Below, one piece after another: positions 53,102 to 60,423 of a stretch of 64,000 nucleotides of DNA. A program made the position numbers and the translations under genes. The DNA is taken from positions 558,001 through 622,000 of the forward strand of contig JAFRUE010000007.1 of the NCBI GenBank assembly GCA_017441925.1, written 5' to 3'. This stretch comes from Bacillota bacterium. Lineage in GTDB: Bacteria; Bacillota; Clostridia; Lachnospirales; Bianqueaceae. The notes under the pieces were generated by a model. That model saw nothing but the letters and a program-made list of their open reading frames with translations. It was not told the origin of the DNA and ran no database searches. Numbering within the stretch: the first letter of the stretch is position 1; every line of letters begins with the position of its first letter.

Positions 53102-53749
53102 TCACTTATAGTAATTGAGGCGTTTTTCGATCAGTCCCATCACCCGGTCGACGATCAGGTTGAACAGGTAATAGAAAACGCCGGCAACGACAAAGGGCAC
53201 AAAGCTCGTCTGGGAATTCGCGATCTGCTTGCCGATCGTGAACATTTCCTGATAGGAGACCGTAAAGGCAAGCGACGTGTCTTTGACAAGTGTCACGACT
53301 TCGTTGGTCACACTCGGCATGATCCTTTTAACGACCTGCGGCAGGATGATGCGCAGGAAAGTCTGGGTCTTGGAATACCCGAGGACCTCCGCCGCTTCAT
53401 ACTGTCCGGCCGGGATCGACTCGATCCCTCCGCGATAGATCTCGGCGAAATAGGCCGCGTAATTGATCGCGAACGCGATAACGACAGGGATCAGCTTATT
53501 ACGCGATACACTGATGCCGAAAAGATAATACGGTCCATACGTAACGGCGAGCAGCTGCAGCATCAGCGGTGTTCCTCGCAGGATGTTGATAAAGAAGCGC
53601 GTGACGGACGAGATGATCTTATTCCTGCTCATCCGGAGCAAGGCCACGATCATGCCCAGGGGCAGGGAAAACAGCAGCGTCAGGAAAAAGATCGCGCAGG
53701 TCTTCCCCAGTCCCTCGCTCATCTTAAGTATCATTGTCGTTAATGACAT
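53102..53749 (-). CDS. Polar amino-acid ABC transporter permease
   Basis: The 215-residue protein has about five membrane segments, with the EAA loop in [19 protein letters not shown] (about residues 140-158) and the N-terminal [11 protein letters not shown] that is typical of the HisM/GlnP family. A single permease gene suggests a homodimer. GAGGTG precedes the ATG at 53749; a GTG at 53758 is less likely. It is coupled by 15 bases to the ATPase gene. Confidence 0.93.
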   Translation of the reverse strand: MSLTTMILKMSEGLGKTCAIFFLTLLFSLPLGMIVALLRMSRNKIISSVTRFFINILRGTPLMLQLLAVTYGPYYLFGISVSRNKLIPVVIAFAINYAAYFAEIYRGGIESIPAGQYEAAEVLGYSKTQTFLRIILPQVVKRIMPSVTNEVVTLVKDTSLAFTVSYQEMFTIGKQIANSQTSFVPFVVAGVFYYLFNLIVDRVMGLIEKRLNYYK

Positions 53750-53817
53750 GAAAGACACCTCGTATACTCAAGTATCTACCGGCTCCAGCCGGCTGACAGC
53801 ATCCGGGCCGTAACGGA

Positions 53818-54621
53818 TCAGTCGTTCAGGAAAAGCAGATTGTTGACGATGTCCGGATACTTCTCTGCGATCTTGGCGTAGGTGCCGTTCTCGACCAGAG
53901 CGGCAACCGCCTTCTCGATCTCATCGCAAAGAGCCTCGTCTCCGGAGCGGAAAGCGATACCGTACTGCTCCGCGCCGAGCTGTTCATCGATGATCTTATA
54001 GCCTTCATGCTCTGCCGCATAGCTCGCAGCTACCGGCATGTCGACAAATACGGCGTCGACCGCGTTGCCCGCAAGCTCTGTGAAGCATTTCAGGAAGCTG
54101 TCGGCAGTGATGACATCACCGAATGTAGCGGCAAGATCGGCAAGATCTCCGTTCAGCAGAGCTTCGCCGGACGTTCCAAGCTGTACAGCGACAAGCTTGC
54201 CGGCAAGATCGGCAGAAGAATTGTATCCGCTGTCAGCCTTGACGACTATGACCTGTGTATTATCGTAATAAGGCTTGGAGATCACATATCCGGCTTCTTT
54301 CATACTGTCAAGAATCGTCATGCCGGACCATATGCAGTCACATTCGTTCGAATCGAGCTGGATCAGTTTCTCATCCCAGTTCACGCCGAAGATCTTCATC
54401 TCCCAGCCGAGATAATCGCACGCGGCCTGGCAGATCTCAACGTCAAATCCGGTATAATTGCCGTCCTCGCCCAGAAAGCTGAACGGCGGGTATTCAGGGT
54501 CGATGCCCATGATGAAAGTCTTTTTCTCCGCGGATCCGGAACCGGAATCCTTGGCTCCTGAACAGGAAACAAGTACGGTAAGCATGACCAATGCCATAAT
54601 CAGTGCAAAAATCTTTTTCAT
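53818..54621 (-). CDS. Amino-acid ABC transporter substrate-binding lipoprotein
   Basis: The 267-residue protein has a lipoprotein signal (LIMALVMLTVLVSC, cysteine near residue 20) and a periplasmic-binding-protein type II fold: FIMGIDPEYPPFSF, GFDVEICQAACDYLG, and CIWSGMTILDSMK. It is anchored outside the membrane and delivers a polar amino acid to the permease. Which amino acid cannot be read directly, but the adjacent CntK-like racemase gives a hint at histidine or a D-amino acid. It is first in the operon, with a leader of about 90 bases. Confidence 0.93.
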   Translation of the reverse strand: MKKIFALIMALVMLTVLVSCSGAKDSGSGSAEKKTFIMGIDPEYPPFSFLGEDGNYTGFDVEICQAACDYLGWEMKIFGVNWDEKLIQLDSNECDCIWSGMTILDSMKEAGYVISKPYYDNTQVIVVKADSGYNSSADLAGKLVAVQLGTSGEALLNGDLADLAATFGDVITADSFLKCFTELAGNAVDAVFVDMPVAASYAAEHEGYKIIDEQLGAEQYGIAFRSGDEALCDEIEKAVAALVENGTYAKIAEKYPDIVNNLLFLND

Positions 54622-54717
54622 GTAAAATACCTCCGACAGATTTGCGGCATTCCTGCTTCAATTCTGAAGCTGGCCGCTTCTATTCTGTGACAAAACTCCT
54701 GTTCTGTCTACTTTGGT

Positions 54718-54746
54718 ATTTTATCATACTAAATCGCTAAAGTAAA
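54718..54746 (-). promoter_or_regulatory. Promoter of the amino-acid uptake operon
   Basis: TTTACT (54741-54746), 17 bases, TAAAAT (54718-54723) on the minus strand. A second set (TTGACT at 54748-54753 with TATGAT, 19-bp spacing) overlaps it. A GAAGC/GCTTC hairpin lies in the leader. Confidence 0.45.
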
Positions 54747-54830
54747 GAGTCAAATCATTATTCTTTTATAAAAATGCAAAATCTTCTGTGCCCTGCCCCT
54801 GCCGGAAGAGTTTTTCTGCTGTCCGACGGC

Positions 54831-54860
54831 AAAAAAAGAACTGTCCGGGAGGGACAGTCC
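54831..54860 (-). terminator. Terminator of the polysaccharide deacetylase gene
   Basis: GGACTGTCC pairs with GGACAGTTC (imperfect end) around CTCCC, followed by seven T on the minus strand. Confidence 0.85.
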
Positions 54861-54909
54861 AAGATGTGTCATTAAACTATAGTTATACTGTTCCGCTCTG
54901 CTCCGTATA

Positions 54910-55716
54910 TCAGAAATGAAGCGTCTGCCCGGCCGGAACAGGAACCATCTCCCGATCGACGTCGATCCAGAGTGTATAAGCCGTCGGATTAAAGGCGAAT
55001 GTACCGTCCGCGCTGAATTTCATCTGCTTCCACGCCTTCATGTAGTCCACGATCTCAATGTTCGTGGCATACCAGATATCTTCCTGCCCGCCCATCATAC
55101 GGCAGAACTCCTCAATGCGATCCCAGTTGTCATTATTGGTGAATTCATAGGAATGTCCCCAGACATACATCATATAGAGATACTGTGTCTTATGGAGCGC
55201 AAGGAATTCCCGGCCCAGATCAAACAGTTTCGGATCATTATGGTGACAGGTCGGATCCCACTCCATATAATTCTCCGGCATGGCGAAACTGTGCGTGGAA
55301 CGAACCGTGCGGGAATACTCAATGCCGCAGGCCTCCATCGCAATCTCGACCTCTTTACTGAATGATCCGTTTGGATAGGACATGCCGCGCACCGGATAAC
55401 CGGCATATTTTTCCAGCTGAATACGATCCTCCAGTGTCTGCTTCACGACCTCTGTAGACGGACAGCGGGCAATCGTCGGATGCGTATAGGTGTGGCAGGA
55501 GATCTCCATCCCCTTATAAAGCTCCGGGATCTGCTCCTTAGGATTGCGCTGATACTGCGGATCATCGTACAGACCGGAATTCAGATGAAATGTCCCTTTG
55601 ATCCCGTTTTCCTTAAAAATGGATATCAGACGCACGTCCTCCGGACGCCCGTCGTCATAGCTCATTGTCAATACTTTATGCTTTCCGCCCGGGAAAGCCA
55701 GAAACAGTCTTCTCAT
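54910..55716 (-). CDS. Polysaccharide deacetylase (NodB-type, CE4)
   Basis: The 268-residue protein has the NodB homology pattern: LTMSYDDGRPED (two catalytic Asp, residues 20-21), CHTYTHPTI (HxxxH metal site), RGMSYPNGSF and a C-terminal YVWGHSYEF. It should deacetylate an N-acetylated sugar or similar amide. There is no signal peptide, so it probably acts in the cytoplasm. The C-terminal half adds a small beta-rich domain. AAGGAGG precedes the ATG. It has its own promoter and terminator. Confidence 0.9.
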   Translation of the reverse strand: MRRLFLAFPGGKHKVLTMSYDDGRPEDVRLISIFKENGIKGTFHLNSGLYDDPQYQRNPKEQIPELYKGMEISCHTYTHPTIARCPSTEVVKQTLEDRIQLEKYAGYPVRGMSYPNGSFSKEVEIAMEACGIEYSRTVRSTHSFAMPENYMEWDPTCHHNDPKLFDLGREFLALHKTQYLYMMYVWGHSYEFTNNDNWDRIEEFCRMMGGQEDIWYATNIEIVDYMKAWKQMKFSADGTFAFNPTAYTLWIDVDREMVPVPAGQTLHF

Positions 55717-55751
55717 TTTACGGCCTCCTTCATCAGCTTGTATTTGATCTG

Positions 55752-55780
55752 ATTATAGCGCGCCTTCAGAATTCTGTAAA
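55752..55780 (-). promoter_or_regulatory. Promoter of the polysaccharide deacetylase gene
   Basis: TTTACA (55775-55780), 17 bases, TATAAT (55752-55757) on the minus strand, 36 bases before the start. Confidence 0.7.
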
Positions 55781-56040
55781 GCTGTACGGTAAGGTCACTC
55801 CTCACATCCGATACCGGCATAGGAGATGTTGTGGATCAGGCAATCCTCTGCGTCCTCGAAGTCTTCGTGATCCGGCTCCTCGCCTTCCCGCGCAGTCGAT
55901 CTGCTGTCATATAGTTCAGAGCATACTTACCTGTCGAAAAAACAACACGAAGCCGACGACGGCGTGTTTACATGTGAGCGGCTTACAGATCCGCCCTCTG
56001 AAGCTTCTGAAGGTATAGCAAAACCCGATAATAAAAGCAA
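55781..56040. other. Intergenic region with possible gene remnant
   Basis: No complete gene is present. On the minus strand a frame of about 43 codons ending near 55800 reads as an acidic peptide (HEDFEDAEDCLIHNISYAG in its middle) and has the composition of chromosomal coding sequence, but no start codon and an upstream stop near 55935. It could be the 3' end of a decayed gene cut by the AT-rich insert to its right. Evidence is weak. Confidence 0.3.
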
Positions 56041-56079
56041 GAAAAAACCTCTTCTGCCTTGGTAGACAAAAGAGGTTTC
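56041..56079 (-). terminator. Terminator of the AT-rich hypothetical gene
   Basis: AAACCTCTT pairs with AAGAGGTTT on the minus strand around a 16-base loop, followed by TTTC, about 65 bases after the stop. Confidence 0.8.
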
Positions 56080-56144
56080 TTTGATGGTTAAAGATTGCTA
56101 TTTCAACAAAATCGGGGCTATCGTTAAATCTCGTAACACTCATA

Positions 56145-56627
56145 TCAATCCATCGGTTTTCTGGAGTGCAGGTATTCTTGAAGTATTTCTTCCACCTCCG
56201 CTTCATTCGGCTCGTAGGAATCATCAATTTCGTTGCAGATCCAGGCATAGTAACACATGATCGCTTCAATGAATGAGGTCAGGATCTCTTCTATCGTCCA
56301 ATGCTCTTGGCGCACCGCAAGCCGCAATTCAGGGATATCTGCAGGATTATCAAACACAGGATAAGAATCGAAATCTGACCAGTAGAACAGATACCCTACG
56401 CGTTTGCCATCACTTCTGATTAAGTAATGCTTATAATCAAAATCCACCCAAAAAGTAATTGGAATGCGATAATTACGCTCAACCCATTCAACAAAAGTGA
56501 GCAGTTCGTACTTAGTCGCTTCGGGAATCTTTCTATCAAACCCAATATTGAACCTTGGCTCTATTTCATTTGCTACAGATAATTGTATTGTCTGAGCCCG
56601 TCTCCAAACGCTGGTTTTTGGAATCAT
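56145..56627 (-). CDS. Hypothetical protein in an AT-rich patch beside tRNA-Ala
   Basis: The 160-residue protein has no signal or membrane segment and is acidic and rich in aromatic residues (FDYKHYLIRSDGKRVGYLFY, TIEEILTSFIEAIMCYYAW). AAAGGAG precedes the ATG. Base composition is visibly lower in GC than its neighbours, and it lies just behind a tRNA gene, which fits acquisition by transfer. I do not recognise the family. It looks like a small immunity-type or accessory protein, but no toxin gene is present, so this is speculation. It has a good terminator of its own. Confidence 0.65.
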   Translation of the reverse strand: MIPKTSVWRRAQTIQLSVANEIEPRFNIGFDRKIPEATKYELLTFVEWVERNYRIPITFWVDFDYKHYLIRSDGKRVGYLFYWSDFDSYPVFDNPADIPELRLAVRQEHWTIEEILTSFIEAIMCYYAWICNEIDDSYEPNEAEVEEILQEYLHSRKPMD

Positions 56628-56650
56628 TTTTCTACTCCTTTATAATTGAG

Positions 56651-56690
56651 AAAATAGGGTTGCTACCTTTGTCAAGATAGCAACCCTATT
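56651..56690 (-). terminator. Terminator of tRNA-Ala
   Basis: A perfect 13-base stem (AATAGGGTTGCTA with TAGCAACCCTATT) followed by TTCTC lies just after the tRNA on the minus strand. Confidence 0.85.
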
Positions 56691-56694
56691 ATGA

Positions 56695-56767
<73 letters not shown>

Positions 56768-56780
56768 ATGAACAGATAGT

Positions 56781-56809
56781 ATTATATCGTACTCCCGGAC
56801 GATTGTCAA
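56781..56809 (-). promoter_or_regulatory. tRNA-Ala promoter
   Basis: TTGACA (56804-56809), 17 bases, TATAAT (56781-56786): perfect consensus on the minus strand. Confidence 0.8.
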
Positions 56810-56890
56810 GAGGAAAGATAAGGTTTTCTTGTTCACAATCTGTTCATGTTTCCTTTCCGGTTTGTTTGCAAAATAGCCTCTGTTTTTAAG

Positions 56891-56917
56891 GTTCCTTAAA
56901 GGAACAGGCCCTATAAT
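56891..56917 (+). promoter_or_regulatory. Promoter with overlapping palindrome, upstream of VTC gene
   Basis: TATAAT lies at 56912-56917, with a poor -35 around 56889. A perfect palindrome GTTCCTT-A-AAGGAAC (56891-56905) covers the -35/spacer zone. This is the classical place for an operator of a dimeric regulator, which may act as a repressor, or as an activator given the weak -35. Confidence 0.5.
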
Positions 56918-56948
56918 GCAGTTGTACTTCAGGAAAGGAGTTATAGAC

Positions 56949-57779
56949 ATGGCAAACGTCAAGAACGCTTTTAAGCGGTATGAAAAGAAATTCCTTCTCA
57001 CCGAAAGCCAGATGAACGAGCTGCTGCCGCTGATCCGCGAACATATGGATCCGGATCCCTATTGCAGGAACGGTGAGACTTATACGATCTGCAATGTATA
57101 TTTCGATACAGAAGATTCCGCGATCATCCGTCACTCGCTCTCCAAACCTTTCTACAAAGAAAAGCTCAGGATGCGCAGCTACGGTACTCCGGAAGATGAA
57201 AACAGCATAGTCTTCCTGGAGCTTAAGAAAAAGATCCGCGGTGAAGTCACCAAGCGCCGTGCGGTTCTTACGTACGGACAGGCACAGAGGTTTCTCAGAG
57301 ACCGTACGGTTCCTGCAGATCTGGATTACATCAATCGTCAGGTTCTGGCTGAAATCAGCTGGTTCCTGATGCAGTACAAGGTTCGTCCGATGGCATACAT
57401 CAGCTATGACAGAACGGCATTCTTCGATAAAGAAGATCCTGAGTTCCGCCTGACGTTCGACGAGAACCTCAGGACACGCCGCAAAGACGTCGATCTCATG
57501 AAAGGCAACTCCGGAGAATTGCTCCGTCCGCAGGATTTCCGCCTGATGGAAGTCAAAGTCTCCGGTGCCTTCCCGCTCTGGTTCGCGGACAGGCTCTGTG
57601 AGATGGGTCTCTACACCGCCACCTTCTCAAAGTACGGCGCGGAATACCAGAAATGGAAGACCGACGCTCTTCTGTCCAACATTATCTATCTTCCCGGCCG
57701 CGAATACGAGACGGCCGGTAACAGATCCGATTCCCCTAAATTTACATTCAATACTTATCCGGAGGCGCAAAATGCTTGA
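56949..57779 (+). CDS. VTC-domain protein (polyphosphate polymerase-like)
   Basis: The 276-residue protein matches the VTC domain that makes polyphosphate from ATP in a tunnel of basic residues. It begins KRYEKKFLL (family RxEKK start), and has KEKLRMRSYG and VFLELKKKIRGEVTKRR with the expected Lys/Arg/Glu ligands, then MAYISYDRTAF. A product of polyphosphate is likely but not proven for bacterial members. The ATG at 56949 follows AAAGGAG; the longer frame has no site. It overlaps the DUF4956 gene by eight bases, so both are co-expressed. Confidence 0.88.
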   Translation: MANVKNAFKRYEKKFLLTESQMNELLPLIREHMDPDPYCRNGETYTICNVYFDTEDSAIIRHSLSKPFYKEKLRMRSYGTPEDENSIVFLELKKKIRGEVTKRRAVLTYGQAQRFLRDRTVPADLDYINRQVLAEISWFLMQYKVRPMAYISYDRTAFFDKEDPEFRLTFDENLRTRRKDVDLMKGNSGELLRPQDFRLMEVKVSGAFPLWFADRLCEMGLYTATFSKYGAEYQKWKTDALLSNIIYLPGREYETAGNRSDSPKFTFNTYPEAQNA

Positions 57780-58458
57780 ATCGATTTTCTCTACCACACT
57801 GGCTAATAATCTCTCTGTTCTGACTTTTCTGTTCCTTCTCGGCGTCGCGCTGATTCTCGGCTTTGCGATCAGTCTGCTTTACGTAAAGACCCATGAAAAA
57901 GAAGAATATGCCGCGACTTTCCCGACGACACTGATCATGCTTCCCGTCATTACCGCGGTCATTGTGCTGCTTGTCGGAACCAATCTTGCTTCTGCCGTCA
58001 GCATCGGAGGTACTTTCGCACTGATCCGTTTCCGGAGCGCGCCGGGAGACCCCAAAGATATCGCTTATACATTCCTTTCCGTCGCGATCGGTGTCTGCGT
58101 CGGCGTAGGCTTCTGGGCTTACGGAATCCTGTTCACCCTGATCATGTGCGCAGTTCTCTACTCGATCACCAGGAACTCCTGGGGCGTTCCAAAGACTCAT
58201 CAGATGCATCTGAAGATCGAGATCCCGGAAGCCATGAATTATGCAGGACTCTTCGACGACATCATGAGCAAATACACTGTATCCAGCTCACTTAAGACCA
58301 TCAAGACCGCTGATTTCGGTTCTCTCTGCGAGCTGCACTACATCATCACTCCGGCAGCCGGATTCGATTCCAAAGCTTTTCTGGATGCGCTGCGCTCGCG
58401 GAACGGCAATCTGAACATCTCCCTGAACCTGGCCCCGACCGTAAGTTTTTCCTCGTAA
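57772..58458 (+). CDS. DUF4956 membrane protein
   Basis: The 228-residue protein has about four membrane segments in its first 135 residues, with the signature SIGGTFALIRFRSAPGDPKDIAYTF split by helices, then a soluble C-terminal domain. DUF4956 genes are often next to VTC genes, so the protein may anchor or channel polyphosphate at the membrane; that is inference from association. GGAGG lies six bases from the ATG, which sits inside the end of the VTC gene. Confidence 0.88.
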   Translation: MLESIFSTTLANNLSVLTFLFLLGVALILGFAISLLYVKTHEKEEYAATFPTTLIMLPVITAVIVLLVGTNLASAVSIGGTFALIRFRSAPGDPKDIAYTFLSVAIGVCVGVGFWAYGILFTLIMCAVLYSITRNSWGVPKTHQMHLKIEIPEAMNYAGLFDDIMSKYTVSSSLKTIKTADFGSLCELHYIITPAAGFDSKAFLDALRSRNGNLNISLNLAPTVSFSS

Positions 58459-58540
58459 GCAACTCCTTATTACTCCTTAGGAAAAAGTATACATGGTCAC
58501 ATGACCCGCTCACCGCTGCGCAAACGGTTCACATAGAAAC

Positions 58541-58572
58541 AGGGCTGCCGCGCCTCCCGGTGCAGCAGCCCT
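58541..58572 (-). terminator. Shared terminator between DUF4956 and the ABC operon
   Basis: GGGCTGCTGC pairs with GCGGCAGCCC around a GC-rich loop; T-rich sequence follows on both strands (TGTTTC on the minus, TTCTTGTT on the plus). Confidence 0.7.
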
Positions 58573-58590
58573 TCTTGTTGAATTATGACC

Positions 58591-60423
58591 TTACAGTGCC
58601 TGATAAGCAGACTGGATATTCTCTTCCTGATACTGCTGAGTATACAGATCGTAATAATATCCGCGCTTTGCAAGCAGTTCTCTGTGCGTTCCGCTCTCGA
58701 TGATCTTGCCGTCCTTGACAACGAGGATCACGTCTGCCTGACGGATCGTGGAAAGACGATGCGCGATGACGAACGACGTCCGTCCCTTCATCAGGCTCTC
58801 GATCGCGTCCTGGATCAGTTTCTCCGTCACTGTATCAATGGAGGAAGTCGCTTCATCCAGTACGAAGATCCGAGGATCCGCGAGGATCGCGCGGGCAAAG
58901 GACAAGAGCTGCTTCTCGCCGGTCGAGAGGAGATCTCCTCCTTCACCGACCTGACTGTCATAGCCCTTATCCATACGCGCGATGACTCCGTCCGCTGATA
59001 CTTTGCGTACCGCGTCCTCGATCTGCTCCATCGTCGCGTCCGGCTTGCCGTAGAGCAGGTTCTCTTTGACCGTGCCGGAGAAAAGATGCGGTGTCTGCAG
59101 GACGTATCCGATATTGCTGTGCAGCCAGAGCTGCGACCGCTCACGGGCGTCGCGTCCGTCGATCAGGACCTGTCCCTCGGTCGGCTCAAAGAACCGGCAG
59201 ACCAGATTGACAAGTGTCGATTTGCCGGCACCGGTCTCTCCGACGATCGCGACGTTCGTCCCCTGCGGAACCTTCAGATTGAAATGCTCCAGGACATATT
59301 CGTCACCGTCAGGATATTTGAAGGAAACGTCCTTGAATTCGATATCGCCGTGCAGCGGCTCCCAGTTCTCCTTCTTAGGTTCAAAGGAATCGCCGTACTT
59401 TTCGATAACTTCCGGCGTATCCTTTACGTCCGGGACTGTGGACAGCAGCCTTGTCAGACGTTCAACATTGACCTGTACCTGAATCAGACTCGAGATCGCG
59501 CGCACGATCCACTGGATCGGCTCCATCATGCCCAGTGCATAGGACATGAATACGGAGAGCGTACCGATCAGCATCAGTCCATCGAGCGTCAGGATGCCGC
59601 CGCGCCACAGGACGAGCGCCAGTGCCAGATAAGACGCAAAACTGATCAGCGATCCGAACATCGAGCGATAACGCGCCGCCTGTACAGAAGTTACCTTCAT
59701 CTCTTTGGATGTGGCGTTGAAATCCTGCTCCATCTTCTCCTCAACGACCAGTGTCTTGGTCGTCTTGGCTCCGGTTATGCCTTCGTTGAAGTTGCCTGAA
59801 ATCTGCGAGTTGATCTCGCGGATCTTACGGTTCAACACGACCAGATGTTTCTGGAAGTAGACCGAGACCACCGTCGTGAACGGTACGATGATCAGAACGA
59901 TCAGCGCGAGCTTCCAGTTCAGAAGCAGCATGGAAATGATTACACCGATCAGGTAGGACAGATTCCATACACTGTCCATCAGATCCCAGGAGACCATTCC
60001 GCCGATCCTGCCCGTATCGCTCATGACACGTGCAAGGATATAGCCGACACTGTTCTGATTGAAATAAGAGAAAGACAGATTCTGCAAATGGTTGAAACTC
60101 TCCCTCTTCAGATCGCGTCCGATGTACATCTCGATCTGTCCCGCGTAGGAACAGGAAATGTAGCTCATAAGGACCTGGATCCCAAGACAAAGCACATACA
60201 GCAGGATAAAGACCGGCAGGCCTTTCAGTGTCGTATCTGCAATGAAATGATTGATCGCGTACTGTGTAAACAGCGGCCAGACAATATCCATACCGCTCGT
60301 TACAACACCCATCGCCATCATGGTCAGGATCTTGACCCGGTAAGGCTTCATGAAAGGAAGCAGCTTGGGTATGCCGAAAAACGGAAGTTTCACATACTCT
60401 TTGTTTTCATCCTGCTTACTCAT
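58591..60423 (-). CDS. ABC exporter half-transporter with canonical ATP site
   Basis: The 610-residue protein has six membrane segments (about residues 30-320) and a nucleotide-binding domain with Walker A GETGAGKST, Walker B IFVLDEATSS (catalytic Glu present) and the variant signature LSTGEKQ. It is the second half of a heterodimeric exporter of the TM287/288 or LmrCD type, with the partner gene upstream overlapping by eight bases. It may export drugs, lipids or peptides. The variant LSTGE and the degenerate Walker B of the partner belong to the same composite ATP site. Confidence 0.92.
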   Translation of the reverse strand: MSKQDENKEYVKLPFFGIPKLLPFMKPYRVKILTMMAMGVVTSGMDIVWPLFTQYAINHFIADTTLKGLPVFILLYVLCLGIQVLMSYISCSYAGQIEMYIGRDLKRESFNHLQNLSFSYFNQNSVGYILARVMSDTGRIGGMVSWDLMDSVWNLSYLIGVIISMLLLNWKLALIVLIIVPFTTVVSVYFQKHLVVLNRKIREINSQISGNFNEGITGAKTTKTLVVEEKMEQDFNATSKEMKVTSVQAARYRSMFGSLISFASYLALALVLWRGGILTLDGLMLIGTLSVFMSYALGMMEPIQWIVRAISSLIQVQVNVERLTRLLSTVPDVKDTPEVIEKYGDSFEPKKENWEPLHGDIEFKDVSFKYPDGDEYVLEHFNLKVPQGTNVAIVGETGAGKSTLVNLVCRFFEPTEGQVLIDGRDARERSQLWLHSNIGYVLQTPHLFSGTVKENLLYGKPDATMEQIEDAVRKVSADGVIARMDKGYDSQVGEGGDLLSTGEKQLLSFARAILADPRIFVLDEATSSIDTVTEKLIQDAIESLMKGRTSFVIAHRLSTIRQADVILVVKDGKIIESGTHRELLAKRGYYYDLYTQQYQEENIQSAYQAL

